From Catenulispora rubra (GTDB taxonomy: Bacteria > Actinomycetota > Actinomycetes > Streptomycetales > Catenulisporaceae): DNA of 64,000 nucleotides. This document shows, piece after piece, positions 1 to 8,049 of the stretch. The position numbers were made by a program, and so were the translations under genes. How positions within the stretch are numbered: the stretch's first letter is position 1; every line of letters starts with the position of its first letter. The stretch is from NCBI RefSeq assembly GCF_015356825.1, contig NZ_JAACYW010000001.1, positions 1 to 64,000 on the forward strand, given 5' to 3'. The notes below the pieces were generated by a model that was not told the DNA's origin, did no database searches, and worked only from the letters and a program-made list of their open reading frames with translations.

Positions 1-22
1 CAACACCACAGGTGGGTCTACT

Positions 23-190
23 TCAGACCGACACTACCTTCGCGCCCACATGCACCAGATCACGCCAACCCTTGAATGGTCCCGACTCAGGCCGTCGCAG
101 CGGGTCTGCGGCAAGCCGCCCTAGCCAGCAGCCGGCCAAGGCCAACGGCAGGGCCAGGAGCAGAGCCGCGAAGCGCGTGGTTCGGTGCAT
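23..190 (-). CDS. Small predicted lipoprotein
   Basis: A 55-residue protein. Its N-terminus is basic (MHRTTR), followed by a hydrophobic stretch and a lipobox-like LALAGC near residues 16-21, so it is predicted to be exported and lipid-anchored through that cysteine. The start at 190 is favoured because AAGGAG lies 8 bases upstream. A longer in-frame start at 262 would place non-signal sequence ahead of the signal. The mature part, about 35 residues, resembles no family I recognise. It follows the kynureninase gene after 87 bases on the same strand and could be cotranscribed. The signal is convincing but the gene is short and the function is unknown. Confidence 0.5.
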   Translation of the reverse strand: MHRTTRFAALLLALPLALAGCWLGRLAADPLRRPESGPFKGWRDLVHVGAKVVSV

Positions 191-277
191 GGAGGTACTC
201 CTTCGAGTCCTGGTACCGGGTTGGGGAGGAGATGCGCGGCAGACGACGAGATGCAGACGCAACCCATGGCCTGTGTC

Positions 278-1573
278 TCAGGCGGCGGCGTTCGGGTCGG
301 CCGCCACGGCGGCGATGGCCATGGCAGCACGCCAGCAGTCGTGGAAGGTCACGTACAGCGGTGCGGCCGCCAGCCGGATGACGTCGGGTTTGCGGTCGTC
401 GCTGATCACTCCGTCGATGCTTCGCATACGGTCGGCGGCGGCCTCGGCCGGCGTGCGGTGCAAGCGCACCGACAGCTGGGAGCCGCGGCTGGCGGGGTCG
501 GCCGGCGTGATGATCGACGCGTCGGCCGGGTCGAGGAAGTGCCCGAGGGCCGCCGACAGGTAGGCGGTCAGCCGTTCGCTCTTCGCCCGCAGCGCGGGCA
601 TACCCACCTCGTCGAAGAGCCGCAGTGAACTGAGCACGGGGGCCATGGCGAGGATCGGCGGGTTGGAAACCTGCCAGGCGTCCGCGTTCGGCACGAAGTC
701 GAGGGTCGGGCGCATCTGGAATCGCGTGCCCGGGTCGGTGCTGAACCAGCCGCTGAGCCGGTCGAGGCCCTGGTCGCCGAGGTGGCGGTCGTGGATGAAC
801 GCGCCGGCGACCGCGCCGGGCCCGGAATTGAGGTACTTGTACGTGCACCAGGCCGCCCAGTCGACGCCCCAGTCGTGAAGCTTGAGTTCCACGTTGCCCA
901 CAGCGTGAGCGAGGTCCCAGGCTGCAACGGCCCCGGCAGCCCGCGCCGCGTGGGTGATCTGGGGGATGTCGAGGTATTCGCCGTTGTAGTAGTTCACGGC
1001 ACCGAGAAGCGCGAGCGCGACGCGGTCACCGTGCTTCTGGAAGAAGCCGACAACGTCCTCGGTACGCAGGCAGTCCTCGCCGGGCCGCGGGCTCAGGCGG
1101 ATGACCGCCTGGTCCGGATCGTAGCCGTGCCACTGGGCTTGGCTGCGCACGGCGTAGCTGTCGGAGGGGAAGGCCTGGTCTTCGATGACGATCGCGTGCC
1201 GTTGCGGGGTCGGCCGGTAGAAACTCGCCATGAGCAGATGAAGGTTCACCGTGAGGGAGTTCATCGCGATGGTCTCGCGGGGCAGCGCCCCGACCAGCCG
1301 GGCGGTCGGCTCACGCAGCATCTCGTGGAAGGACACCCAGGGGCGATGCGCCTTCATGTGCCCCCCGACACCGAGCCGGGACCAGTCCTCCAGCTCAGCC
1401 TGAAGATCGCCGGCGACCGTCCGGGGCTGCAACCCCAGCGAGTTGCCGGCGAGATAGGCCGCCTGCGCTCGGCCGCGTCCAGGATGCGGTGGGATCCAGA
1501 ACTCGTCCCGGCGGCTGGGCAGCGGATCGGCCCGGTCGAGTTCGAGGGCCTCCGCCTCGGAAAAAGTGTGCAT
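278..1573 (-). CDS. kynU: Kynureninase
   Basis: A 431-residue PLP enzyme that cleaves kynurenine to anthranilate and alanine (or 3-hydroxykynurenine to 3-hydroxyanthranilate). Family features are the early YLAGNSLGLQP block, MNSLTVNLHLL near residue 104, AAWDLAHAVGN near 220, and the PLP lysine in TYKYLNSGPG near residue 246. The start at 1573 has AGGGAG 6 bases upstream; the longer frame to 1690 adds 39 residues that are not kynureninase-like. The other two kynurenine enzymes lie 5.5 kb away (TDO 7150, formamidase 8040), separated by the ring-cleavage operon. No kynurenine 3-monooxygenase is present, which favours an anthranilate product. Its upstream region holds a palindrome that matches one upstream of the TetR gene at 5290. 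Confidence 0.93.
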   Translation of the reverse strand: MHTFSEAEALELDRADPLPSRRDEFWIPPHPGRGRAQAAYLAGNSLGLQPRTVAGDLQAELEDWSRLGVGGHMKAHRPWVSFHEMLREPTARLVGALPRETIAMNSLTVNLHLLMASFYRPTPQRHAIVIEDQAFPSDSYAVRSQAQWHGYDPDQAVIRLSPRPGEDCLRTEDVVGFFQKHGDRVALALLGAVNYYNGEYLDIPQITHAARAAGAVAAWDLAHAVGNVELKLHDWGVDWAAWCTYKYLNSGPGAVAGAFIHDRHLGDQGLDRLSGWFSTDPGTRFQMRPTLDFVPNADAWQVSNPPILAMAPVLSSLRLFDEVGMPALRAKSERLTAYLSAALGHFLDPADASIITPADPASRGSQLSVRLHRTPAEAAADRMRSIDGVISDDRKPDVIRLAAAPLYVTFHDCWRAAMAIAAVAADPNAAA

Positions 1574-1714
1574 CCGTCGCTCCCTGTCAGGTAGCTCTCC
1601 GTGAGGCACTCGCCGGTGAGGCCGCCCCGGGGTCAGGTGACCCGCTTCGTTGCGGCCCACGCTCCGGTAGCGGACGGGCGAGCTGAGCATTGACTACTCA
1701 CGGCGAGATGATGC

Positions 1715-1729
1715 ACTATACGGTTCAGT
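1715..1729. promoter_or_regulatory. Putative TetR operator between kynU and the dioxygenase operon
   Basis: ACTATACGGTTCAGT is an imperfect palindrome of two 7-base arms around one central base. It matches the site at 6173-6187 upstream of the TetR gene at 13 of 15 positions. It lies about 140 bases from both the kynureninase start (minus strand) and the dioxygenase start (plus strand), so it could serve either. Read on the minus strand it contains TATAGT, a possible -10 box for kynU, but no good -35 box is at normal spacing. Confidence 0.5.
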
Positions 1730-1851
1730 TCAGTCAAGAACCTTCGAACTGAATACGCGCCGCAGGCCCGACGGCCGGCTCGACATGGCCCTCGGACGTG
1801 TCGTCCCGATCATCCCGGGCTCAGGCGCACTGACAGGAAGAGAGGCGAACG

Positions 1852-2802
1852 ATGCCCTTCCACGGCTACCACCACATCACCGCGACGGTGACCAACGCCC
1901 GTGCCGACGTCGACTTCCACGTGGGTCTGCTCGGGCTGCGCAACGTGAAACGAACGGTTCTGCTGGACGGCAAGCGGCCGTTCTACCACCTCTACTACGG
2001 CAACGAACACGGCGAGCCGGGAACGCTGCTCACCTCGTTCGTGTTCGGCAAGGACCGGCCCGAAGGACGGCGCGGATCCGGGCAGGTCAGCTCGATCTCT
2101 CTGTCGGTGCCGACCAACAGCCTGTCGTTCTGGGCCGACCGGTTCGCGGCCCGCGGCATCGCCTACCGCGAGTTCGAACTCCTCGGCCGGCGGCGGCTGT
2201 GGTTCGCTCATCCGGATGGCATCGAGTACCAGCTCGTCGGAGTCGACTCCGATGTCCGGCCGCCCTGGGACAAGTCCGACGTGCCGCCGGCGGCCGCAAT
2301 CCGCGGCGTGCACAGCGTGACCGTCTGCACCCGCGAGGTGGACGAGTTGAACATGTTCCTGCTCGACGGCATGGGTCTGGACTCCATCGACACGGACGGC
2401 TCGGTCAGCTCCTACGCCATGGCCCAGGGCCATGCGGGGCAGCTGGTCGAGATCGACCACCGGCCCGATGTGGCGCAAGGCTCCTGGGGCTATATGCGCA
2501 ACACCATCGACCACGTCGCCTTCGACATCCGCGAAGCCCAGGCCCAACTCGGCTTCAAGGACCGCCTCGAGGCCATGGGATTCATCGACGTCACCGAACC
2601 GCGCGATCGGAACTACTTCTACTCGGTGTACTTCCGCACGCCGGCGGGCGCCATGTTCGAGGCCACCCGCAGCCACCCGCTGGGCTTCTTGAAGGACGAG
2701 GAGCTCGACAGCCTCGGCAGCTGCCTGCAACTGCCGCAATGGATCGAGGAGCGGCAGCCCGAGCTGCTGGCCGAGATCAACACCCTGGAACCCCTCGACT
2801 GA
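1852..2802 (+). CDS. PcpA/LinE-like hydroquinone ring-cleaving dioxygenase (VOC fold)
   Basis: A 316-residue, two-domain vicinal-oxygen-chelate protein. It follows PcpA/LinE closely in layout: YHHIT at the start, VKRTVLLDG near residue 32, PFYHLYYGNEHGEPGT near 43, the second domain starting near RGVHSVTV, and RTPAGAMFEATRS at the end. The three Fe(II) ligands of that family match His8, His221 (DHVAF) and Glu270 (FEATRS). PcpA and LinE open para-hydroquinones by 1,2-cleavage to (chloro)maleylacetate-type products. The maleylacetate reductase two genes downstream is what such a pathway needs next. The start is set by AGGAAGAGAGG just upstream. The exact substrate is not known; MhqO-type quinone detoxification is the alternative. 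Confidence 0.82.
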   Translation: MPFHGYHHITATVTNARADVDFHVGLLGLRNVKRTVLLDGKRPFYHLYYGNEHGEPGTLLTSFVFGKDRPEGRRGSGQVSSISLSVPTNSLSFWADRFAARGIAYREFELLGRRRLWFAHPDGIEYQLVGVDSDVRPPWDKSDVPPAAAIRGVHSVTVCTREVDELNMFLLDGMGLDSIDTDGSVSSYAMAQGHAGQLVEIDHRPDVAQGSWGYMRNTIDHVAFDIREAQAQLGFKDRLEAMGFIDVTEPRDRNYFYSVYFRTPAGAMFEATRSHPLGFLKDEELDSLGSCLQLPQWIEERQPELLAEINTLEPLD

Positions 2803-2827
2803 CCACCCGCAACACGCCGGCGGGACG

Positions 2828-2848
2828 CGGGATACCACGCGTATCCCG
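2828..2848 (+). other. Intra-operon RNA hairpin
   Basis: CGGGATAC and GTATCCCG form a perfect 8-base-pair stem around a 5-base loop in the 119-base gap between the dioxygenase and the amidohydrolase, with some further pairing outside the core. No T-tract follows. It could slow transcription, protect the 3' end of the dioxygenase message, or be a processing site that sets unequal expression of the two genes. Confidence 0.5.
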
Positions 2849-2921
2849 TGCCCCGGCATGAGCCTGCCCGGCCGGCGCCGCCCGACCTTCGACAAGACCT
2901 TCAACAAAAGGAGCGACCGCG

Positions 2922-3905
2922 TTGAACCGCCACCGCATCGACGTCCACCACCATGCGATCCCCCAGGCCTACATCGACGCTTTGAAGCTGGCCGGGGTGA
3001 GCGAGCCCATCGTGGACGTCGCCTATCCCACCTGGGACGTCGACACAGACTTGGAGGTGATGGACCGGCACGGAATCCAGGCGGCGGTACTGTCCATCAC
3101 CGCGCCCGGCGTCTCCTTCACCGACGGCCGCGCGGCAGCGGCCGCCGCCCGGGCCACCAACGAGGCACTCGCACAGCTGATCGCGGCTCATCCGACGCGC
3201 TACGGCGCGTTCGCGCTCCTGCCGCTGCCGGACCTCGACGCCGCCTTGGACGAGGTCGACTACGCACTCGACGTACTCGGATTCGACGGCATCGGCTTGT
3301 TCACCCACTACCGAGGCACCTACCTGGGCGACCCCGCGTGGGACCGCCTGTTCGCCGTGCTCGCCGAGCGCGACGCCGTCGTGTTCGTCCACCCGACGGT
3401 CCCGCCGTCCACCGACCAGCCGATGTTCGGTCTCCCACCGTCGCTGTACGAGTTCCCGTTCGAGACCACGCGCATGGTCGCCAACCTCCTGTTCAGCGGG
3501 ACACTGGACCGCCACCCCGGATTGCGGATGATCGTGCCCCACGCCGGCGGCGCCGTCCCCTACCTGGCCAAGCGCCTCACCTACGCCGCGACGATCACAC
3601 CGACGATCGCCGAGCGCGAGCCCAAAGCCCTGCTGGACTCACTGCGCAGGCTCTACTACGACACCGCGATGTCAGCCAACGACCACACCCTCGCAGCGCT
3701 CACCTCGTTCATCCCCGATGACCACGTGCTGTTCGGCTCGGACTACCCGTTCATGCCCGAGAGCACGACCGCCGAGACGGTCTCCGGGCTGACGGCCTAC
3801 TACGACGCACCCCGGCTCGCCCAGGTCGAGAGCGGAAACGCACTACACCTGCTGCCCAGCCTGGCCGCCCGCGTCACCGGAGCGGCGGCGGCGATCGACA
3901 TATGA
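2922..3905 (+). CDS. ACMSD/gamma-resorcylate decarboxylase-type amidohydrolase
   Basis: A 327-residue amidohydrolase-2 TIM-barrel protein. Metal-site motifs are DVHHH (residues 7-11), FVHPT in the middle, VPHAGG, and GSDYPF near the C-terminus. Relatives are non-oxidative decarboxylases (2-amino-3-carboxymuconate semialdehyde, gamma-resorcylate) and some hydrolases. The start is TTG with AAAGGAG 9 bases upstream; no ATG fits better. Its stop overlaps the start of the maleylacetate reductase (ATGA), so the two are translationally coupled. By context it probably makes the ring-cleavage substrate by decarboxylating a dihydroxybenzoate, or acts on the ring-opened product. An ACMSD role in the kynurenine pathway is less likely because 3-hydroxyanthranilate dioxygenase and kynurenine monooxygenase are absent. 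Confidence 0.8.
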   Translation: MNRHRIDVHHHAIPQAYIDALKLAGVSEPIVDVAYPTWDVDTDLEVMDRHGIQAAVLSITAPGVSFTDGRAAAAAARATNEALAQLIAAHPTRYGAFALLPLPDLDAALDEVDYALDVLGFDGIGLFTHYRGTYLGDPAWDRLFAVLAERDAVVFVHPTVPPSTDQPMFGLPPSLYEFPFETTRMVANLLFSGTLDRHPGLRMIVPHAGGAVPYLAKRLTYAATITPTIAEREPKALLDSLRRLYYDTAMSANDHTLAALTSFIPDDHVLFGSDYPFMPESTTAETVSGLTAYYDAPRLAQVESGNALHLLPSLAARVTGAAAAIDI

Positions 3906-5023
3906 GCCAGGACCGGCCCATCCGACTCAGCCCCGCCGGGGTGATGACGATGCCCGCCCTGTCGTCCGTCCACTGGGGCGTCGGCTGCATCGTCGAGATC
4001 GCCGACGTCCTCGACGGCCACGACGTCGGCAACGCCTTGATCGTGACGAACAAGTCCCTGCGACGGTCCCCGCTGCTGGACCAGCTCCGAACCGCCTGCC
4101 GTGGCCGTGTTCAGAAGGTGGTCGACATCCCGGCTCACGTACCGCGCTCAGCAATCGACACCCTGGCGCACGACCTGAAGACATCGGCCACCGATGTCGG
4201 CGCGGTGATCAGCTTCGGCGGCGGATCCACGATAGACGGCGCCAAAGCGCTCCTGGCCACCATCGGCACTCCCGTGCTCCATCTCTCAGTGCCCACCAAC
4301 CTGTCCGGCGCGGAACTGTCGAGCGGCTACGGTGTCACGGAGATCCACGATGGCGCCGGCTTCAAACACAGCCACCGCGACCCCGCGGTCAGCCCCACCG
4401 TCGTGTTCTACGACCCGCAGATGACCGCGACGACCCCACCCCGTCTGTGGGCGGCATCCGGCGTCAAAGCCCTCGACCACGCCGTCGAAGGACTCCTCGA
4501 CGTGCAGCCCCTGCCGGTCGTGTCACCCCTCGCGTACGACGGAGTCCACCGCCTTGCCACCAGCCTCGAATCCTCGGTCGCCAACCTGCAGGCCCGCGTC
4601 GACACACAACTGGCCGCATGGCAGTGCTACTTCGCGCCCGCCAACGTCCGCTATGGGCTCAGCCACCGGCTCGGCCACATCCTCGGCGGCACGTTCGGAC
4701 TACCGCACGGCCTCACCTCGGCGATCACCCTCGCCCCGGTTGTGCGCGCGACCGCCCGGACCCGTTCAGAGAAGATTCGAGCGATCGCCACGGCACTGGG
4801 CGCCGACGCCGGCTCAGCAGACCCGGCCGACGCGGCCGCGGACCGCCTGGACGATCTTGTCAGCGCCCTTGGTCTGCCCCGGCATCTCCGCACGGCCGGC
4901 CTTCGTGACCCCCGTGATCTCACCCACATCGCACAGCTTCTCAGGCAGCACTACCCGGAGGCGATCGCCGCCCTCGGACACGGGGACGAGGCGCTCACCA
5001 GTTTCCTAGAGGGCCTATGGTGA
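3902..5023 (+). CDS. Maleylacetate reductase (iron-containing alcohol dehydrogenase family)
   Basis: A 373-residue protein with an NAD(P)-binding FGGGSTIDGAKAL block near residue 100, VPTNLSGAELSSGYGVT as found in maleylacetate reductases, and the C-terminal-domain motifs VKALDHAVEGL and GLSHRLGHILGG...GLPHG. The family reduces maleylacetate to 3-oxoadipate, feeding the beta-ketoadipate route. It overlaps the amidohydrolase by 4 bases and ends the three-gene operon before a hairpin at 5202. It is the PcpE/LinF equivalent in this cluster, which supports reading the first gene as a hydroquinone dioxygenase. Confidence 0.88.
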   Translation: MSQDRPIRLSPAGVMTMPALSSVHWGVGCIVEIADVLDGHDVGNALIVTNKSLRRSPLLDQLRTACRGRVQKVVDIPAHVPRSAIDTLAHDLKTSATDVGAVISFGGGSTIDGAKALLATIGTPVLHLSVPTNLSGAELSSGYGVTEIHDGAGFKHSHRDPAVSPTVVFYDPQMTATTPPRLWAASGVKALDHAVEGLLDVQPLPVVSPLAYDGVHRLATSLESSVANLQARVDTQLAAWQCYFAPANVRYGLSHRLGHILGGTFGLPHGLTSAITLAPVVRATARTRSEKIRAIATALGADAGSADPADAAADRLDDLVSALGLPRHLRTAGLRDPRDLTHIAQLLRQHYPEAIAALGHGDEALTSFLEGLW

Positions 5024-5201
5024 TCCGTCACGATGCTCCGGCTGCACCGCGAGGTGCAAAGGCGCTTGCGAGTTGCCGTGGATGGTCCACGATCCGCGTG
5101 AGCAGCCTATCGAGAGCCTGAGGTGGTCGGCCTGTTCGCGACATACCTCCTGCCAACCCCAGGCGAGTTCATGGTGCCGCGATTCGCTGACGTTTCGGCG
5201 T

Positions 5202-5231
5202 CGGTCTCGATCGTCCGGGAGATCGAGACCG
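5202..5231. terminator. Bidirectional hairpin between convergent genes
   Basis: CGGTCTCGATC and GATCGAGACCG form a perfect 11-base-pair stem with an 8-base loop. It sits in the 266-base gap between the end of the ring-cleavage operon and the 3' end of the convergent TetR gene, where a two-way terminator is expected. There is no T-tract, as is common in high-GC actinobacteria. Nothing else was seen in the gap. Confidence 0.7.
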
Positions 5232-5289
5232 TCACGCCGGACGCCACCCGGATCCCACGCTTGATGACGGGTGTCGAGATGATCTCTCG

Positions 5290-6048
5290 TCAGCCCCGGA
5301 CCGGTCCCCCGGAGGCACCGGAATCGCTTGCCGCGGTGTAGTAGGTCAGAAACATGTCCACGCCAACGGTGATGAGCTGCTCGGCGACGGCGTCCGGAAC
5401 ACTGTTGCCGTAGGCGCCGTACACGATATTCGGGGATACGGCCAGGCCGGACAGTTGCAGAACCGCGATGTCGATGTCAGCGATACTCAGGACACCGCGA
5501 TCGCACAGCGCCCGCAGCGCCCGGGCGACCACCGGGTGAAACCGCTGGGGACCGCGCTGCTGCCAGGCCGTACCGAGTTCTGGAAGCTGGCGCATCTCCC
5601 CGGCCACGAGATTGCGCAACGCCAGCATCCGCGGTGAAGCCACTCCGGCCACCCACGCGCGACACGCGGAAACAAGGTCGCCTCTGACGTCGCTGGAGTC
5701 GCTCAGATGGGAGTCCACCAGTTCCACGGCCGGGGCCAGAGCGACGTCGAGCTGGTCATCGATGATCGCGAGGATCAATGCCTCTTTGCTCTTGAAGTGG
5801 TTGTAGACCGTGACCTTGGACGCTCCGGCGCGGTCGGCCACCGCGTCCATGCTGGCGCCGAACCCCTCAGCAAGGAAGACGTCACACGCGGCCGCGATGA
5901 TGTCGGCACGTTTGCGACGCGCCTTCGCGCTTTGGAGCCCGCTCGAAGATCCAGAATTCCCGATGTGCCGGGTTCCGTTCGCACCCGCGGCGTCATCCAC
6001 CTGACCGGCGCCTGGCAAGGTCTTCACATCGTGCCCCGCGTCTCTCAC
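5290..6048 (-). CDS. TetR-family regulator of the ring-cleavage cluster
   Basis: A 252-residue regulator. The N-terminal helix-turn-helix reads KRADIIAAACDVFLAEGF...AVADRAGASKVTVYNHFKSKEAL, followed by an AefR-like ligand domain with FHPVVARALR. The start is set at GTG 6048, which has AGGA 5 bases upstream. The open frame runs back to 6207 but would cross the operator and promoter at 6173, so that start is unlikely. It is convergent with the dioxygenase operon. A near-identical palindrome lies upstream of itself and between kynU and the dioxygenase, so it probably represses itself and that intergenic region, with an aromatic compound as inducer. Confidence 0.85.
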   Translation of the reverse strand: MRDAGHDVKTLPGAGQVDDAAGANGTRHIGNSGSSSGLQSAKARRKRADIIAAACDVFLAEGFGASMDAVADRAGASKVTVYNHFKSKEALILAIIDDQLDVALAPAVELVDSHLSDSSDVRGDLVSACRAWVAGVASPRMLALRNLVAGEMRQLPELGTAWQQRGPQRFHPVVARALRALCDRGVLSIADIDIAVLQLSGLAVSPNIVYGAYGNSVPDAVAEQLITVGVDMFLTYYTAASDSGASGGPVRG

Positions 6049-6172
6049 TCGGTTCCTGTTCGGCGCTGTCGGCAGCCGAACACGGGCGAACTTGACCGAC
6101 AGTACAGGCGGTCGCGGTGAGTCCACGCCCCGTTCCCGGTCACCCGAGCGAGTATCGACACACCGCGTTAAC

Positions 6173-6187
6173 ACTATACCGTACAGT
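6173..6187. promoter_or_regulatory. Putative TetR operator and -10 region
   Basis: ACTATACCGTACAGT is a near-perfect palindrome (arms ACTATAC and GTACAGT, one central base). On the minus strand it contains TATAGT, a good -10 box for the TetR gene, so binding would block that promoter. The site at 1715-1729 is its closest match in the window. It also faces the flavin-reductase remnant at 6226 on the plus strand. Confidence 0.6.
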
Positions 6188-6225
6188 TCATCCCTAGAGG
6201 CGTGCATCCCGCGCCAGGGGCCTCT

Positions 6226-6390
6226 ATGGGCATTCTCGGCATCCCCGGAAGCGTTCGCGCCGGATCACGGAACGCCTTGCTGCTGCGCGCGGTGAAACGG
6301 CTTGTTCCGGAGGAAATGGCAAAACTGGAATACACCGGCCCGGCCGATGTCCGGCCCTACAGCGCAGACGAAGATACGGAAAAGCCGCCA
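6226..6390 (+). pseudogene. Remnant of an NADPH-dependent FMN reductase
   Basis: The translation from ATG 6226 reads GILGIPGSVRAGSRN, then LLLRAVKRLVPEEMAKLEY, then a PYSADEDTE segment. This matches the first 50 or so residues of flavodoxin-like NADPH-dependent FMN/chromate/quinone reductases (typical LGISGSLRxGSxN...LYNEDLE). The GSxR phosphate-binding loop is intact and an AGGGG ribosome-binding site lies 6 bases upstream. Similarity stops near 6390; the rest of the roughly 180-residue protein, including the PEYNxS motif, is absent in all frames. It is read as a truncated gene that once stood divergent to the TetR gene. Such reductases often pair with quinone/hydroquinone pathways. Confidence 0.55.
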
Positions 6391-6657
6391 CAGCGGGCCA
6401 ACATCTTCGCGACTGGATCCCACCGCACTGATAGCCAGGCTACTGGGCGCGCCCCGGCTGCCGAGAGCCGCCGGACGTCAGCGCTCATCACGCGCATGAC
6501 CCCGGGCACGTCAACCTTTGGCACTCCGACGCCGACGTTTGTTCCGAACCCGCTGATCAGCCTGGTGCGCCGTTCGTATGCCGGCGCCACGACGTGGACA
6601 TGCCAAGAGCCCGGCCGCGCCGGCCGGGCCTCCTTGGCTCCTTCGGGTCGTGGGTGG
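6391..6657. other. Non-coding gap with terminator
   Basis: The DNA between the flavin-reductase remnant and the Ddn-like gene shows no recognisable coding sequence. Short open frames here do not resemble known proteins. It ends in the hairpin at 6603-6637. Confidence 0.4.
6603..6637 (-). terminator. Terminator hairpin after the tryptophan-catabolic operon
   Basis: The core is GCCCGGCCG / CGGCCGGGC with a 3-base loop at 6609-6629. It is extended by an outer CCAAG / CTTGG pairing across small bulges. It lies just past the stop of the minus-strand Ddn-like gene, so it is the likely 3' end of the formamidase/TDO/reductase transcript. Confidence 0.7.
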
Positions 6658-7116
6658 TCAGACGCGCTGTGCAGGCTCCGTCGTCACCGCGCCGGTCTCC
6701 CGCATGAGGGCGAGGACAGGGATACGCCTGTTGGTGCGCGTGCGGTACACAGCGAAGTCCGGGTAATCGGCGGCCTGCAGCTCATAGAGTCTGTCGCGTT
6801 CCTCGCCGCCGAGTTCGACCGCGCGCACGGTCTCGGTGCCGGCTCCGACCTCGATGGCGATCACGGGCCGCGCCCGGAGGTTGCCATACCAGACGGGGTG
6901 ATACGGCAGACCCGAATGGGACGCGAAGACAATGCGGCGATCGCCGTCGGTCCGGTACATGACCACATTGCTTCGGCTTGAGCCGTCGTCGTCGGTCGTG
7001 TGCAAGATGAGAAGCGGGTAGCCCTCGAACTCGCCTCCGACGACTCCCGCATTGGCGCGGAACTCGGCCGTCACGGCGGCGGCCTTCCGATCCCATTCTT
7101 CTGAGGACATGGTCAT
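6658..7116 (-). CDS. Ddn-like deazaflavin (F420)-dependent nitroreductase family protein
   Basis: A 152-residue protein of the F420(H2)-dependent DUF385/Ddn split-barrel family. It shows GYPLLILHTTDDDGS...RSNVVMYRTDGDR, then the diagnostic HPVWYGNLRARP block and ERDRLYELQAADYPDFAVYRTRTNRRIPV. Family members reduce quinones, enones or other electron-poor rings with F420H2. It is the last gene of the formamidase-TDO operon, 33 bases after TDO. A reductase of this type is not part of the standard kynurenine pathway, so it may act on a quinoid or aromatic product of tryptophan breakdown, or protect against one. Confidence 0.85.
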   Translation of the reverse strand: MTMSSEEWDRKAAAVTAEFRANAGVVGGEFEGYPLLILHTTDDDGSSRSNVVMYRTDGDRRIVFASHSGLPYHPVWYGNLRARPVIAIEVGAGTETVRAVELGGEERDRLYELQAADYPDFAVYRTRTNRRIPVLALMRETGAVTTEPAQRV

Positions 7117-7149
7117 CGCCTGTCTCCGATCTGGACCCGTCGTCGGCGG

Positions 7150-8049
7150 TCATACCACGGTGCGCAGCGTCCACAGCTCCGGGAAGAAGCGATGGTCGAT
7201 GATCGAGCGCAGCCAGGAGACCCCCGCCGTGCCGCCGGTGCCGACCTTGAACCCGATGATCCGTTCGACGATCACCAGGTGCTTCATCCGCCAGGTCGTG
7301 AACGCCGCGGCGACGTCCATGAGGCGTTCGCCGAGTTCGAACAGCTCGTTCGCCGGGTCGTTCGCCTCGTAGATCTGCAGCCACACCGCCTCCACCGAGG
7401 CGTTCGGCTGGTACGGAGCGGTGACGTCGCGCTCAAGGTGGTCCGGGTCGATGGCGTAGCCCCGCCGGGCCAGCAGCTTCGCGGTCACATCCCAGATGCT
7501 GGGGCTCTCGAACGCTCGCAGCAGTTCCGGGTAGACGCTCGGGACCCCGCGGTGGGGTTGAAGCATGGCGCGGTTCTTGTTGCCGAGGCTGAATTCCAGC
7601 GCGCGGTACATGTAGGACTGGAACCCCGATGAGGTGCCGAGGTAGTCCCGGAAACCCTTGAAGTCAGCGGGAGTGATGGTCTCGAGCATGGGCCAGATGG
7701 TGGTGAGCAGTTCCTCGATCTTGGTGATGCGCCGCAGCAGCTTGCACGCGGCGGGGATGTTGTCGTCCTCCAGGTGGGCGGTGGCCGCGCGGGTCTCGGT
7801 GACCGCCAGCTTGAACAGCAACTCCATGACCTGGCCGGCGATGTAGAACGCCATCTCGTCGTGCACGGGACTGCGCGGATGCTGGAGGGACAGCAGCACG
7901 TCGATCGACTCGTAGTCGATGTAGGGAGTGCTCTCCCCCTCGAAGTCCAGCATGGGCTTGCCGCCGGTCTTCTGGGCCTGCGCCTCACGGACGGCCACGG
8001 TTGCGATTTCGACTCGACGGGGCTCGCTGATGTTCGGATCTATGGCCAT
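7150..8049 (-). CDS. kynA: Tryptophan 2,3-dioxygenase
   Basis: A 299-residue heme dioxygenase that opens the indole ring of L-tryptophan to N-formylkynurenine. It has the family blocks TPYIDYESIDVLLSLQ, HDEMAFYIAGQVMELLFKL, GFRDYLGTSSGFQS, and RMKHLVIVERIIGFKVGTG, which holds the proximal heme histidine. Start: ATG 8049 has AGGGAG 5 bases upstream; a GTG two codons earlier would overlap that site. It overlaps the end of the formamidase gene by 10 bases, so translation is coupled. The product is passed to formamidase (8040) and then kynureninase (278). Confidence 0.95.
   Translation of the reverse strand: MAIDPNISEPRRVEIATVAVREAQAQKTGGKPMLDFEGESTPYIDYESIDVLLSLQHPRSPVHDEMAFYIAGQVMELLFKLAVTETRAATAHLEDDNIPAACKLLRRITKIEELLTTIWPMLETITPADFKGFRDYLGTSSGFQSYMYRALEFSLGNKNRAMLQPHRGVPSVYPELLRAFESPSIWDVTAKLLARRGYAIDPDHLERDVTAPYQPNASVEAVWLQIYEANDPANELFELGERLMDVAAAFTTWRMKHLVIVERIIGFKVGTGGTAGVSWLRSIIDHRFFPELWTLRTVV

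Noticed and set aside
2922..3905. Assignment of the amidohydrolase as ACMSD of the kynurenine pathway
   Set aside because: The genes that would make its substrate (kynurenine monooxygenase, 3-hydroxyanthranilate dioxygenase) are absent, and it is coupled to a maleylacetate reductase.
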